From positions 643,982 to 707,981 of the forward strand of contig CAJINV010000011.1 of NCBI GenBank assembly GCA_905178155.1: a stretch of DNA of 64,000 bases, in the 5' to 3' direction. Made by a program: the position numbers and the translations under genes. The DNA is from Amoebophrya sp. A120 (Eukaryota > Sar > Dinophyceae > Syndiniales > Amoebophryaceae). The notes below the pieces were generated by a model. It had not been told where the DNA came from. It saw only the letters and a program-made list of their open reading frames with translations, and made no database searches. Below are positions 43,901-58,900 of this stretch, in pieces; position 1 is the stretch's first letter, and every line of letters begins with the position of its first letter.

Positions 43901-46900
43901 ACGTGCCTTTTGCTGGGTTAGAAAAAGAAGAGCTGCTGGTGGACGGGGTTTCTTCTTCGGAAAATGAGAGCAGCGAGGACTACAGCGAGGGTAGTGGTGG
44001 ACAAATACAGGGAAGCGATGAAAACGATAGGTCGGAAGCAGATGCGGTCGACGTCCAACTAGGCAGTAACAACCAAGAACTTGCTCCTGTTGATCCTGGT
44101 GAAAATGAAAATCACCATGTTGAACATTTGGGAGGAGGAGGAGGAGGTGAACAACACCAGGTTGCAGTAGTTTCTGGTGTTGACAATGACGAATCAAGCT
44201 CAAGCCCTGAAGAGGAAGAAGACGAAGAATCCCCGTCTGTGCAACAGGAAGTGGGGGTCGTGGTTAACAACCTCGCCCAGCACCAGGGGCAGCACAGCCC
44301 GGCGGTGAACAACGTGGATGATGAGTCAAGCTCAAGCGCTGAAGAGGAAGAAGACGAAGAATCCCCGTCTGTGCAACAGGAAGCGGGGATCGTGGTGAAC
44401 GTAAACAACCTCGCCCAGCACCAGGGGCAGCATAGGCCGGCGGTGAACACCGTGGATGATGAGTCAAGCTCAAGCTTTGAAGAGGAAGAAGACGAAGAAT
44501 CCCCGTCTGTGCAGCAGCAAGTGGCGGGAGTGGTTAACAACCTCGCCCACCAGGGGCAGCACAGGCCGGCGGTGAACAATGTGGACCAGCAGCACCAGGT
44601 GCAGCACGGTGTTCTTGCGGGGGGTGCACCAGCGTCCTCCAGCGAAGACGGGTCCTCCAGCGGATATGACAGTACATTCAGTGAACCGGCGGTGAACAAC
44701 CTTGGTCAGCAGCACCGGGGGCTGCGCGTGCCGGCGGTGAACAACGTGGACCAGCAGCACCAGGGGCAGCGCATGCCTGCGGTGAACAACCTTGGCCAAC
44801 AGCACCAGGGGCAGCACAGGCCGGCGCCGGGGGGTGCACGTGCAGCGTCCTCCAGCGAAGACGAGTCCTCCAGCAGAGAAGATGACAGTGGTTCCAGTGA
44901 AGGTGACAGTGAGACGAGTGAAGAGGACCACCCCCAAGAAGGAGCGCATCAGATGAACAACAACCCGCAAGCTCCTGGATTAAATCGTGATGATCAACAT
45001 CGCGGTCACGACGATAACTCCTCGGAGGGGGAAAGCGGCACAGATTCATCTTCGGAGGAAAGTGAGGATTTGCAGCCGGAGCAAGAAGGTACCAACCCAG
45101 TTGTACAGAACAACGCGCCAGCACCGATGCAGCAACATCAAGTCGTCCAGGGTGGACAACAACATCAGCACCAGGGCGCGGTTGCGAACGAGGGATCATC
45201 TTCCTCTTGGGAAACAGATTCATCTTCGGAGGAGAGTGAGGATGCGCAGCCGGAGCAAGGAACTGCTGCGGTTGTACAGAACGCGCCGCCACCGATGCAG
45301 CAACATCAAGTCCAGGGTGGAGGACAACAACACCAACACCAGGGCGCTGTTCTTGCGAACGAGGGATCATCTTCCTCTTGGGAAACAGATTCATCTTCGG
45401 AGGAAAGTGAGGATTCGCAGCCGGAGCGAGGAGCTGGTGCGAACCCAGCTGTACAGAACAACGCGCCGCCACCGATAGTACAGCATCAAGTCCAGGGTGG
45501 AGGACAACAACACCAACACCAGGGCGCGGCTCTTGCGAACGAGGCATCATCTTCCTCTTGGGAAACAGATTCGTCTTCAAGCGAAGATGAATCGACCGCA
45601 GAAGGCGCTGCGCAGTCAGATGAGGAAGAAGCTGATAATTATTCGGGAGAAGAGAGCAGCGTAAGCGCACAGATCATGCAGCCGGAGCAAGACGGACAAC
45701 CACTACACCAGGGCGAGCAGGTTCTTGCAAGCGTCGAAGAAGCATCTGCAGAAGCTGAAAGTGACGGTGCGGAGTCGGAGCAAGAAGGTGGTGACTCAGC
45801 TGAACAACAAGTAGAGAGCGCACAGATGATGCAGTTGGAACAAGAGGGACAACACCAGGCCGAGATAATTGCAAGCGCGGAAATGTTTTTAGCGCGCGAC
45901 GATTCGTTGTCGGAGCACGGAGCTACTTCCGGTGGAGAGAGCGACCGACGAATTCCGCTGGGACCAGACGGACAAGTACAACTGGGCGAGGTTCTTGCGT
46001 CATCAAGCGAGGAATCCTCCTCTGGAGAAGAGGAAGAAGATGAATCCAGCGCTTCGTCCTCTGGGGATGAAGCTGCACCAGCAGGGCCGCAACAAGATGA
46101 AGATCCGGAGAACTATGTTGATAACAGCGAATCTTCTTCTGCAGAGGAAGTAGAATCTGAGCAGGGATCATCTGGCTCGAGGTCCGACTCTGAACACGGT
46201 GACGAAGTAGAAAAGGAACCGAGTTCGGACGTGGAACAACATCAGGAGGGACAACACCGAGCGGACCCGCCCAGTGGGAGCGAGGATAGCAACGTCGATC
46301 AGGACCACGAACACGACTTATCGCGCGACGACGTCACCAGCCAGCACGGGGGAGGAAGCCAGGATGGGGAAAATGCCAGCAACAATTCGAGTTTTAACAC
46401 TGCAGTATCTTCTGCCTCACGCGGCTCTGACGGAGAAGGCAACGGCGCTCTTGAAAGTCGTGATCGCGAGGACGACGGTAGGAGCAACAGCCCCTCTAGT
46501 CATGGTGCCGGTGGGGGCAGCAGCAGCATCTTGGGTCGTGCAGAAGGAGGTAGTTCATCTCCGGGACTTTCGGACGGGGAAGAAGGTGAGTCTGTGGTTG
46601 TAGAGGAGGAGTCGGACCATGACGAAGAAGTGCAGCATTCTTCGGGGGAAGAAGTACTAGTTGTGTACGAGGACGACTCGTCTGGGGAAGAAGAAGATGA
46701 GTTTCTTTTTGAAGAACAAGTGCAATCGGAGGTGGAGGAAGCGCACTCGGAGGTGGAGGAAGCGCACTCGGAGGTGGAGGAAGCGCACTCGGAGGAGGAT
46801 GACGTTCTGGTACACTCAGAGGAGGAGGGGGAGGAAATCGTTCACTCAGATGAAGAACAGGAAGCGCAAGTAGAATCAGAGGAGGAAGTGCTGCATGAGG

Positions 46901-49900
46901 TTGACAACCACGTCGGAATCATCATGAGTCCGCATGCTTCTTCTAGCGCTGGTGCCTCCGCTCCTGTAGGTCTGCTGGACGAAGGCGAGCACCATGGGGA
47001 GCTGCCTAGCATCGAAGAAGAATCCGAGGAGGAACAAGATCGTCAGAGCGTGTCGGAGGTGGCAGAAGAGGAATCAGAGGAGGACTATCGAAGGCAGATA
47101 CTATGTCATCTGGGTTCTCTGGAAGATTGCAAGACTTGTCATGCGCATTTTAGATGAGCGGTCATGTCTCCCTAGCGTGTCACAGACTTTGTGAGGGCTT
47201 TCTGATGCCTATACTGCATGAGAAATCTGCCCTCTGCGTTCTAGCAAAAACTGGACTCATCGGGCTGCCTCTCATGCATTTCAGATTTTTGAAGAATCCA
47301 AAGGCAGCTGCATGAGCATCACGAGTTGCAGTCTTTCAGACATCCAGGGATATTTGCACTCGATAAGGATGTCGTGGTTCACTCGGACGACGAGGACGTT
47401 GCGGTGCACTCCGAGGACGAGGACGTCGTAGTGCACTCAGAGGACGAGGACGTCCTGGTTCACTCGGAGGACGAGGACGTCCTGGTTCACTCGGAGGACG
47501 AGAACGTCGTGGTTCACTCGGAGGACGAGGACGTCCTGGTTCACTCGGAGGACGAGAACGTCGTGGTTCACTCGGAGGACGAGGACGTCCTGGTTCACTC
47601 CGAGGAGGAGGAGGAAATTTTTAATCACCCTGGTTCCTCCGACGTCGCCGACTCGGACGCCGACTCACCTTTGTCTTCTAATTCGGAAAGCCAAAGTAGT
47701 CCTTTATCCCGCTCGTTGGTTGACCGGCAAAATAACTTTGGTGAAGAGGATGTTTCTGTTGGCTCGAGCCAAGGGTTGATGTTCGCCGGGCACCAGGAGG
47801 GAGATCACGCCGCCGGGGTCGCCACCTCTCCGGACGAAAGTGTCAGTGTTGATGGTTCGTCACCTCGAATTGATGATATTTCAGACGAGGAAGACGAGCA
47901 TGCTATGCCGGCGGAACAAGACGTCGAGTCGGATGGGGAGAACAATCTTTTGCACGACGAGGAGGCCGCTGCAGACCATGACCACCATCTCGAAAACGGA
48001 GCAGCTACCCTTCTGCACGAACACGACGGTTCGGGTTCCGAGAACGGTTTATCCGAGGCGGGAAATCATGCGCCAGCGCACCACGGCGAACCACAAGAAC
48101 TTTCTGCCGAACTATCCCCAGAAGATGAACATCAACAACCGCAAGACGACGACGACGACGATGACAACTCACCCCTACAGCTAGGTCTGCAAACTCCGGT
48201 CGCGGCGGGCGGTCATTTGCCGCAGAGCGTCGAGCCGCAAACCCCGTCGGATGCCGAGGATTTGTTTCCAGATGCTGGTGGCGGTACTCCGAGAGGAGGA
48301 GAGGATGAGGATCTTCAAGATGAACCGATTAGCGCAGAGGAACGTAAAAATGCAGTGGAACATCAAGAGCAATCCTCAGACGATGAGCAGTTTCTCACAC
48401 CGATGGACGAGGACGATGACGGACATCTGCGGCATCTATCAACTGCAAATATGTCTGGGTCTGGAAGGTTGGAACTTATAATGCTAACTTTGGAGTCTAA
48501 AAAACTCTGTAGTGCATGAGCAGCAAGAGGAGTCTAGGTTGTGCTAAGCGGGGATGGCATTTGTCATGCGGAGTAGGCATCAGGAGGCCCTCTATAAATC
48601 TGTGATGCTGGGTCGTGCATTACAGACATCCTGGGTCAAGCAAAATATGCATGACAAACCCGGCAACATTCCAGACCCAGAGACATTTGCATGTGATGGC
48701 ATCTGGATGACGACGATTCATCTCCACGGAGTGCGGGCATGAAGCAAACTCCGAATGAAAGAAGCAGAAGCCCGAGGACTTCCGATTCTTTGTTGAGTGA
48801 AGTACTAGCAGGAGATCATGCTCCCCCTGCCCAGGGTCATCAGCTTTCTGCCGAACAAGCAGGTGCAGTTCTCTCTGATGAAATCGAAATGCAGTCCGAT
48901 CTTTCCTCCGAAGAAGTTGGCGAACAACCTCTGAGTGAACGAAACTTCTACGCAGATGAAGTAGAGCAAAATCTGTCTGATGTAATTTCGGATGGTGCTT
49001 TTGAAAATCCGAATGCGGACCACGACCATGAATTTTTGGTGTCTGACGGAGATGAAGATGAAGTTCCTGCTGCACAACTACACGGCGCCGACGATGAGGA
49101 TGAGGTCGCGGAAGCGGATAAAGACGTCGATCTTGATGTCGATGGTCCTGTACATCTTCACACTGGAGAAGATGAAGAACAACAAGATGAGGTGGAAAAC
49201 AATAACAGCTCCTCCGGCGCGGCGGTTCTTGCAGAGGGGAAAGAGATTGCGGTTGCAGTAGATGAACAGCAGGAACAGGCGTTCCACGACCTTCCCGAAT
49301 ACGATCCCGAGGTGGAGGAGGCTGGTCTGGAGGAGGGGATATTATACAACCACGCGGTGGACGAAGAAGCAGCGCAGGATCAAGCAGATGAACAAGGTGA
49401 AGAGCAGGAGCAATCTGAGGACAATGCTGAAGAACAAGCTGACGGTGACGACGCCGCAGAGTGTATCCTGAGTAAAAACGTCCCAACCCATAGTTGCCAT
49501 GCAGATTTGCGATTACAGGAAGATTTGTAATGCGCATCTCCATGAGAGGCGTTTCCATTCGCGTTTTGGAATTTGTAATGCTGTAAACGGGATGAGCAGA
49601 TGGATTTGTGATGCGGCTGCACATGCTAAACTGCACTACACTACGGACTGAAATTTGTCATGCGTTGCTCCCAAAGCTTCTGGGTTTGTGTTGCTAAGTT
49701 TCCAACTTGACTATGGGGTGGGGACGTTTTTACATATGATAGAGTGCGACTCGGAGATCGAGGACGAGCACACCAGGTTGGTCGGGAAAGTTTTGGATTT
49801 TGAGGAAGCTGCAGTATCAAATGCAAAAATGTCTGGGTCTGGGAAAATGCAACTTGTGATGCTGCATTTGGATGTCTAAAAAATTTGTGTTGCATGAGCA

Positions 49901-52900
49901 GCAAAAGGAATCGAATTTTTGCTAAGCGGAGAGGGTATTTGTCATGCGGAATAGGGATCAAGAGCCCCTTTTTGAAAAAATTGTGATGCTAGGGCATGCA
50001 TTTGCATCACAGACGTCATGGCCCATGCAGACCGTGCATGACAAGTCTCAGAATCTTCCAGACCCAGACATTTTTGCATTTGATATGCAGTAGACGTTGT
50101 CAATGTTCACACGAGTAAACAAGACCAGGCTGTTGTTGATCCTAAAATGAAGAAAGAAACAAAGAGTTCATCTTCCGGCGCTGGTGAAAAAGCTCTTTCT
50201 GGGGGCGACGTGGTGAAAAAAGCCGATGGCGATCTTGATGATTTGCTGATGGTGGACCAAAACGACGAAGCTGCTGTGCCGGATAGTACTTCTGTCGCTG
50301 CTGCAGCACTAGCTCCTGCTCCACCCGGTGGTTGTGCTGAAGAACCCGATGAGAATGGGGAAGCGGACGAACAGGCAGGAGCATTACAGGCAAAGGATGA
50401 GAAAGTAGTTGAGGATGCGGTTGAACAAGCAGACTGGGTGGATGATGAGGAGCAATACGAAGAAGAAGCCGGGGACGGCTGGTACTACGAAGACGAGGAA
50501 GAAGAAGAAGAGGAGGAGGAGGAGGAAGGTATCCGGAGCAGAAACTACTCCGTCCCCACGGCCCGCCCAGAGTTGTCTTGCAGATTTGCAATTTTTACAG
50601 GAAGGTTTGCAATGTGCATCCCCATGAAAGGCATTCTTAGTCATGTCTCGCCACTTGTCAGACTGTAAACAGGATAAGCTGATGCATTTTTGATCATGCG
50701 GCTGTCCTTTCTTTAACCTGCATTACGCTACGGATACAAACTTGTCTATGCGTGACCTTCAAAACTTCCGGATTTGTGTAGCGTACTAACTTTCCAACCT
50801 GACTTTGTTAAGGTGTCGTGGGCCCCGTTTTTACTCAGGACAGTCTACTACGAAGAAGAAGAGGAGGAGGAAGAATCTTCTTACGACCTTTCTTACCACA
50901 TCGACGACGACTTCTCCCCGCTGATGTTTGGCCACGAACAGAACCGCATTGCCATGGGGGTGCCGCCGCGGGAACATCATCCCAGCCTCGAGACGTTTGG
51001 CGCTTCTTGTCGTTACCCATTCGGCCGCATTTCCGACCGTCCGAGCACGTTGTTGCAAAGAGGAACAAATTTCATCCACAGTAGCTCCGGGCCGGTCACG
51101 GCGAGTGTGAAAGGCGAAGAACGGAAGAACAAGTATGGTATTCCGTTTGACGGCGAGGTAGAACATCCAGAACCTCCCCCTCATCGGGTGGACAAAAAGA
51201 AGAAGACCAAAAGTAGCGACTACAAACCCTGTCCACTGCTTGTTGGCTCGGAGCAGAAAAATGTCGAAAACCTGTTCAACGCCGCGGGGTCCAAGAAGGC
51301 GAGTCCGGTGAGCTCGCCGAAAGAAGTTAATACCGGTTTGACACCGAAAACCGGTCTGACGCCGAAGAGTGTGGGCGGTAAGATCGTTGTTGATCCGTCG
51401 GAGCAGGGGGAGAGTAGTACAGCTGTTGCAGGTGCTGGGTACAAACAGCCTCCGCCGGCACCAGGGGTTCTGGAAGCGGCCTCGAAACAAAATAGCAATT
51501 CGATCTTGGCCAAACCCAAGGGAGCGGCCATCGCGGGACCTCCACCTCCGCGCGAGGCTAGCAAATCGCAAAATAAAGTGGAAATCAACATTAAACGGGA
51601 GAACCAATTTGACCTTGACACTGCGAAAATCGCGGAACTGTCCGTCGATGCGTTGCTGGAATCCATTCCCGATAAACTACAGGAAGAACCGCTGGCCCGC
51701 GCGAAGCACGCCCAGTACTTGCTTGTGAAAAGCTTGCAATTGTTAGAGGAAATAACGGAGCAATCTTCGTACAGCGAATGCGAAAATTTACTCGAAGAGT
51801 CGGATAAACTGATGGATGTGGCGAAAAAAATGTGGGTGACTTCCATCACGAAGAACAACAAAGCCGAGGGTTCTTTGGTCGAGAATGAGAAGGACGACCC
51901 GGAACAACCCGCAGCTCCTTTTGCGAACCGCCAAGTCTGGGAAGACGCAATCCGGGAATTTCAAGTGGCGGAAGGAGAATTTCTAGTGAAAAATGCGGAA
52001 AAAATCGCGATTAGGGAGATGAAGGAGGAGCAGAAGAAGATACAAGAGAAGGAGTTGTTGAAAATTCAACACGACAACGACAAGAAGGAGGCGGAAAAGT
52101 TTAAGAAGCTGCAGGAAGATTTAGCCAACAGTGGGAAACAAGAACTGCTCCGGATCATCTTCGCTTCGCCCTTGAAACACGTTTATGTGCAGTCGGGCGC
52201 GTTGGAGTTGAAAAAGAACCTGGATCCAGAGACGTGGTGGGACGACAACGAAGAGATTTTGTTGAAGGTTCAAGGCGCTGCTGTGGACACTGACTGGGAG
52301 GAGGACGAGGAAGAAGCGCGTATTTTTGCCGCTGCTCGTCGGCAGAAGGGGAAAGATGCTGGTGCCGTTGTTGCCGCTGAAAAGGATTTTGCAGCTGCTC
52401 CCGATATTGACGTGGAGATGGGCGACGGGGGAGTAGGGATAGAGAACGCCAAGCAGGATGTTGAAGGGGGACAAGATGGTGCGCAAAATAGTAAATCCTC
52501 CAAGGTCGTACAAGCAGAACAGCAGCAGAAAGAACAAGCGACGAAGCAAGTGAATAAATCCCAGCAGTTGTTGAAGCCGAGCAAACGGAGCGCGGCTGAG
52601 GTGGGAGAAAATTGTACCCTCCCGCTGGATAGTACGATTTTACACGACGACTTATCCGAACCGGACCGGACGGAAGAGGATCTAGATTCTGACAGTTATG
52701 CTGAAGATCTAACCGGACGACGAAACGGCAAGAAATCTTCAGCGCTCTTTGCGGGCTTGACGCCGGTGTCAGACGGCTCTGAAGACGACACGACTTGTTC
52801 CAAGCCGCAGGACAATTCCTTCTCCACCAAGGCGCAAAGTGCGTCTTTTTCGCCCGTGGTAAAAAAGCGATCATCCCGTGGTGGCAGAAATTCAAATAAC

Positions 52901-55900
52901 AGACGTGGCAAGAGCTACAGAAATCTTTCCAGAGACCGACGACGCGAGAGTGACAACGCGGTGCGCCGAACGATTCAGCGAAACAACGCGCTGCACGAGA
53001 GGATGATCTCGAAAAACAGCAGCACGGTTTGCCCCGAAGAGGAGGAGTTCTTTCGTTATACTGCCAACGAAGATGAAGAAGCCACCCCAAAACTCACGAA
53101 GCGACAAAGACGGCAAAAGATCATCGACCGGCAGGTGGTGAAAACACTTCGGATTGACCTTGATTTTTCCCACCAGGGGGAAAATTTCTCGCGAAACTGC
53201 GACTGGCTGTTCAAGGGGGCGAACGGGCTTGCGAAGGCGGTTTCACGGTTGGGAGATCTTCTGCTGCAGAAGGAAAAGCGAGTGAAGGAGCGGGATGCGT
53301 ATTCGGGGTTGCCGCTGTGCCTGCACTTGAAGGATTGCTGCCTGACGCCCGGGAACTGCAGGGTGAGTAGAGTCTCAGTTTATCGATAGAGGAGTTCATC
53401 TTCGATATTTTCTGTTTCATCTTCCCTTGTGATAAGATAGTGATAATTGTTGCGTGTGGTTGTCTTCTTGTCCAAAAATGGAACATAGAATGTTGAACAA
53501 TCTCTATCACAGACCATCATCGACGCCCTGATGGAGTGCCAGGTGCAATGCCACTCGATTGACGTCAGTGAGAACGGTTTGGGCGACAAGGGTTTGGATT
53601 TGATTGTCCACTACGTCTATCAAATGCAAATACGTCTGGGTCTGGAGGAGTGCAATATTTGTGATGCAGGTTTTCCATGACCCATGAGGCCTGGCATGCA
53701 GCACCTAGCATGACAGATGCTGTGAGGTGTCTCTCATGCCTTTCCTGCATGAGAAACTTCCTGCCAACCTGGTCAAAAGCTGACATCTTCTGGTAATCAT
53801 GCAACACAAATTTTTGCATGATCCTGGCTCAGCATGACAAACTTGCATTCTTCCAGATGCAGACATATTTGCAATGCATTACGTCCAAGCGTCCCCCTAC
53901 CCCCCGGCGAAATTGGATTTGTCCGAGAATCGGGGGTCTCTAGCGACGCTCACCTACCTCCTCGCCGTGGTCGGGAAGCACCCGAAGTATCCGATCCCGG
54001 TTTGCCGACAAGCGCTCGCGACCTTCCCATCGCGGCGGCCGTTCTGGAAGCGGAGAGAGAAGGAACGCGAGCGGGAGCGGCAGTTGCGGTTTAGTCCCAA
54101 GCGCCGGATCAAGAACCGGATTCGGGAGTTTCTGAAAGCGAAAGGAAAAAATAGTAATTCCTCGCGGGCCTCGACGATGAACAAGATGGAACCACTTTTT
54201 TCGAAAAAAGGTTCATCTTTATCGGACACCAATTCCGAAGACGATGACCGGTCCGAGGTAGAGGAGGAAATGCAGATTACCTGGCAACCCCTCGACCTCC
54301 GGTTCAAGAACAACATGAACATCGACCGAACCGGGCTTCAGCGGGCGGAGATTGCGTGCGTGAAATCGGCGATTTCCGAGGAATTTGGCGTGGAGCTGGA
54401 CAAGATTGCGTTTGCGTGCAAAAAGGAGGTTTTGGAAGAGTTTTGGGGAGTGAGTGACGGTTTTTCATCGTCTTCTTCTTCTTCTTCTACTTCCTCCGGC
54501 AAGAACATCTTCACGACAGCTGCTGTCCACGAACTTGACCGCGACGTGGCGGAGCAAATGTTGAACACGTTGAACCCGATGGAAAAGCCGTTCCACAATT
54601 ACGTTTTGGATTTAACCAGCAACACCCCAGTCCCGCGTTTATCAGACACGGCGCAGACAACAGCCACGATCGGCGTGAAATTTTGGCAACAGAAGTTGCA
54701 ACAACTCCACTGCTCCCCGGCCTACCAGCTCGCGGAGTATCTGCGCGCGATCAATTTGTGTGTGTGCAATTGGATGCATTTAGACAGTCAGGAGAAATTG
54801 GTGAAGAAGAGCAAGATCGATTTGTACGAGGAAAAACGTAGTTGTACTAGCAAAAATGGTTTTATTTCCTCCACCTCCGCCTGTTTCTACAAGGAGCGGC
54901 AGCAGAAATCGACGGTCGGGATTTCGATGGACAACCCTTTTCTCTTCGACTCTACCGACTACCACATTTGGAACCACATGGTCGACGCCATGGAGCCGCA
55001 GTCCTACTACGACACCTTCATCCGCGGGCCCGACAAATTTCCCGAATCGTTTCAGGCCCGGGTGGCGGGCGTCAAGGGACTGATGGCTGGTGGTACCACC
55101 CCGGAGTTGCAGCACCAGCCGGGGGTCAATCTTCGTGGTGAGGAAAGTTTGGAAGAGGAAACGACAGCTAGCGAGGGTGAAGGAGATGGAGATGAAAATG
55201 CGGTAGTGAAAATCAAATCTGCCAATTGTAATTTTGCAATTTCGAAATCGAAGACAAAATCGGAAACCAATGAACCTTTCGACCCTGTCAGCAAGGCAAT
55301 TGAAGTGGTGAAAGCAGTGGAGGCCATGGTGGAAACCGCGAGTTTGACGAAGACTGCGATCAAGCAGGAAGACGCTGTGGCGGTTCTGGGGAAATTGTTT
55401 TCATTCGAAGAGGCACTCTACGCCGAAAAGTGGTCCACAGGAGCAGGAGGAAAACAACAGCATAATGCCACGACTTCTACTACCGCCGTAGTGCCAAAAC
55501 AACAAACGGGGAGTACAACGTCGCAACAACAGCATCTTTGGTGGGACCCGCAGCGGCTGCTGATTGAGTCGAGCGTCTGCGCTCCTCTAGCTACCACTTT
55601 CGACGCAGTGCCGAATCTGTTGTGTGACAGTTTGAAGGACGAAAGAACGGAGCTTGGTTACTACACGACGACGGATGGTGTGATTGTGCACGACGAATTG
55701 GCAGTGAAGTGCGAGGCGAAGCAGTTCTGCTTTCCGTCAGTGCGACGGACGGACAGATCCGGAAAAGAACTCGCCGTCTCCGACGACCGAGTTGTTGAAA
55801 ATCAGAGTTGTACCTCTCTGTCCACGAACTTGATCCCGCTAGATTTAGACTTCGAATCCAAAATCCTCCAACAAAAGCAGATTCGGCTGCGTCCGAAGTC

Positions 55901-58900
55901 GAACGACCCGTTCCGCGACCACTTCAAGAAACTGCTGGAAAACACGACGCCTAACATGGAAACGCTGCGCCGGTTTTTCCGCGCGGTCGACATAGCGGAC
56001 GATCGGGTGAAGGTGCCGGAGGAGCGGAGGGTGGGGTGTTTGGACGACCGGACGATGACCGAGGTGTTAGAGTCGCAACTGTACCAGCAGGCGCCTCAGC
56101 ACTGGCTGCAGATGGCGCACGTGTTTTACTGGACCGTGGAGAAGTGCATCTCCCCGATCCTCCCGCCCACCCACAAGGACATCTTCTGGCTGTTCGCGCA
56201 CAAGTACCTGATCAAAGATTTCCAGTCCTGGATGCCGGCGCTGATCGTGGACCCGGCCTTATTGCCCGCAGACTTCTGGCTTTTCGACACGAACGACGAC
56301 GTGGAGCGCCACGCGGAATTCGTTCTAGAGAACTTGCGGGAAGGGTGTTCATCTGGGCGGAATAGTAGTACAACCGGACTGCAATCCTTCTTCAACGGAC
56401 TCTGTGGGGGAGAAGAAATCAGTGCTTTTGAGGAAGAAGATGCTGAGTTGTCTAGTACTTCGGGACTACAGGAAATGGATCTGGATGTCGAAGATCAAGA
56501 AGACGGCTACACGAACTTCCTCGCTACGAAACTGCATTTCAGCGATTTCTTACCGCCGAGTGGCAAGAGCACGACGACGACGACCCAAGAAGAAGACAGC
56601 AGTCACGACCTTGCACCAAAAGTTGAAACAGAAAATTCTGAAGCTATTGACGGTTTCTACGATGTTACCAGTAGCCTGGCGAAGAAGGAACTCGGGTGGC
56701 ATCAAATCAACTACTCCGGGACAGCCTCCTCATCCGAAAGCGTCCGCATCGAGCACCCGAGACTGAAGCGTCGGTGTGGAGCCGTGAAAGACACAAAATA
56801 CGCGAACAACAACACGGAACCCGGGGTGCTGCTGCAAGCGTCCAAAGAGGAACAGAACTCTCGTAGAGAGAAAACGGAATTCCACCTTCAGTCCTTCAAC
56901 CAGTTTTTACTCAACATTTTCGAGCCCGTCTACCAGCAGAAGTGGTGTCGGAAACAGAAAAAGGGGGGCCTTCAGCGCTGGACCACGCACCAAGGGTTGG
57001 ACTTGATGCTCAATCACAAGGCGGAGAAATTCGTCGATACGCACGACCCCAATCGGATTTTGGACGAGAAAGCGTACGAAGGGCATTTTGTACAGGATGC
57101 CGGGTCGGGGAAGGCGAGGAATTTGCTGTTTCCCGAAGAGTTTGCAGCTAAAAGAGCAGCCGTTGCTAGCAGTCGCGATGTTGCAGCTGGTGCACAACAG
57201 CAGGGAATGTTAAATGTCAAAAAAATGAAAGCCAAACAGACTACGAAGCCATTGCCTCCGATACCGGAATCCGTTAAGATTCTGTCCAAGTCCGACATCA
57301 TTCCGGCTATCCTGGTCGAGCGGGAAGCTTTTCTCATCGAGAAACGGTTGGAATCCGTTGCGAAGCTGTGGAGCGAGAAGCATGACGTGCGGTTGGAACT
57401 GTGGAAGCTGCTACAAGCGGGGCGGAGTTTGTGGAGGGAAAAAAAGCAGGAAATGAAGCTCTTCACGCAGTTCGACAATTGCGCAAGCGAGCAGGAGAAA
57501 GAAAAGGATCAAAAGGAAGCAAAGTGGAAGGAAGGCGTGAAAACAAGCAGTTCTAACCACAACCGCGCTACCACAAAAAATGATAAAGTCACTGGAGGTG
57601 CTGGTGCTGCGGTCGCGTCGACAGCGAAAGGCAACGGACAGAGGCAAAAAAGATCCTCTCCTTACAAGAGCAAAATGAACCCGCCGAAAATTCTTGGAGT
57701 GCAGAAAAACGGGATGAAAGAGAAGATGACGGGGAACAACATAACCACTTCAAGCCACGGCAAGAATCAAGCGTGGAAAAAGGTTTTCGAGCAGGAACAA
57801 ACGGAGTGCGAGCGACAAATCAATCTGCTGTGCAAAAAGTTTCTCGAGCATTGGTTCTTTGGAGAAAAATTTCTGAAGGAGGTTGGGAATAGATTCGGGA
57901 AGAAGAGGCCAAAGGCGGTCAACAATATCAAGGCATTTGCGTCCATTGTTGCAGGCGTTGTTGAAAACAAGCTTCCTGCCCTGCCAGAGGAGGAAGCCGA
58001 CGAGGTGGAGCAGCAGGTATGGTTTTTGTGAGACTGGGTTTGTGTTTTTTGTTTTTGTCTAAATTCTAGAACGTCGACTTACTTCTTGTTCTTTGTTCTT
58101 GCTTGATCTTTTTCCTTTTCACATGTAGACGCATAGTTTTGGTATTGGTACAAATAATCCACATGAAAATTTTTGCATATTACTCATGTGACCAGAAAAC
58201 CTTTCCACAGCACTCCGGCATCGACTACGACGAGATCCAGACGAGTTTTGACCATTTAAAAGCGGAGCTATTCGCCGTCTCGAGACTCGCGGAAGTTGAG
58301 ACAAATGGATTTCCAAGTGCGGCAAGCAGTGCGGAAAACAAAGATGACACGGAAATAAAGCTTCTCGCCAACGCCGCGGAGGTTTGCCTTATGGAATTAA
58401 CAACCGTGAAAACCGTACCAGAGCAGCTGTTTGACTGGTTGCAGTGGAAGAACAAAAGAGCTAGAGAGGCGGACGCGGAGGTGGAAAAACAGGCCGCCTC
58501 TCCTAGCGCTGATGTTCTACTTCCGGGGGATAATTTAGTAGGAAAAGGAGATGCAGATCATGATATTGACGAAGCTGCAGAACATGTGAACGCGAAGAAA
58601 CGCAAAGTCGATATCGTCAGCAATAAACCCGAAGATGCCCAACATGCTATTTCATCTTCTTCTTCCTCTGCTTCCCCCTGCACTTCTCTTGGCGGCAACG
58701 AGGTTGCGTTTGGCTATGAGTCTCTCATCAGTTTCCTGCTGCTCACAGTCTGGGATCAGAAAAAGAGTACATCAGCAAATGGTTACGATACGAGTGCATC
58801 TTCACTTTATTTTACGAACTGCAAGAAGAGAACAACCGGGTCTTGTTCTTTATCCTTGAAGCAAAAACTAGCGACCAAAATCCTCTCGTTGTTGGAGCGC

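Noticed and set aside
47098-47100. A 4-bp AAGG direct repeat for the 47098 element
   Set aside because: Joining at AAGG would shift the frame; joining at the shared AG keeps it.
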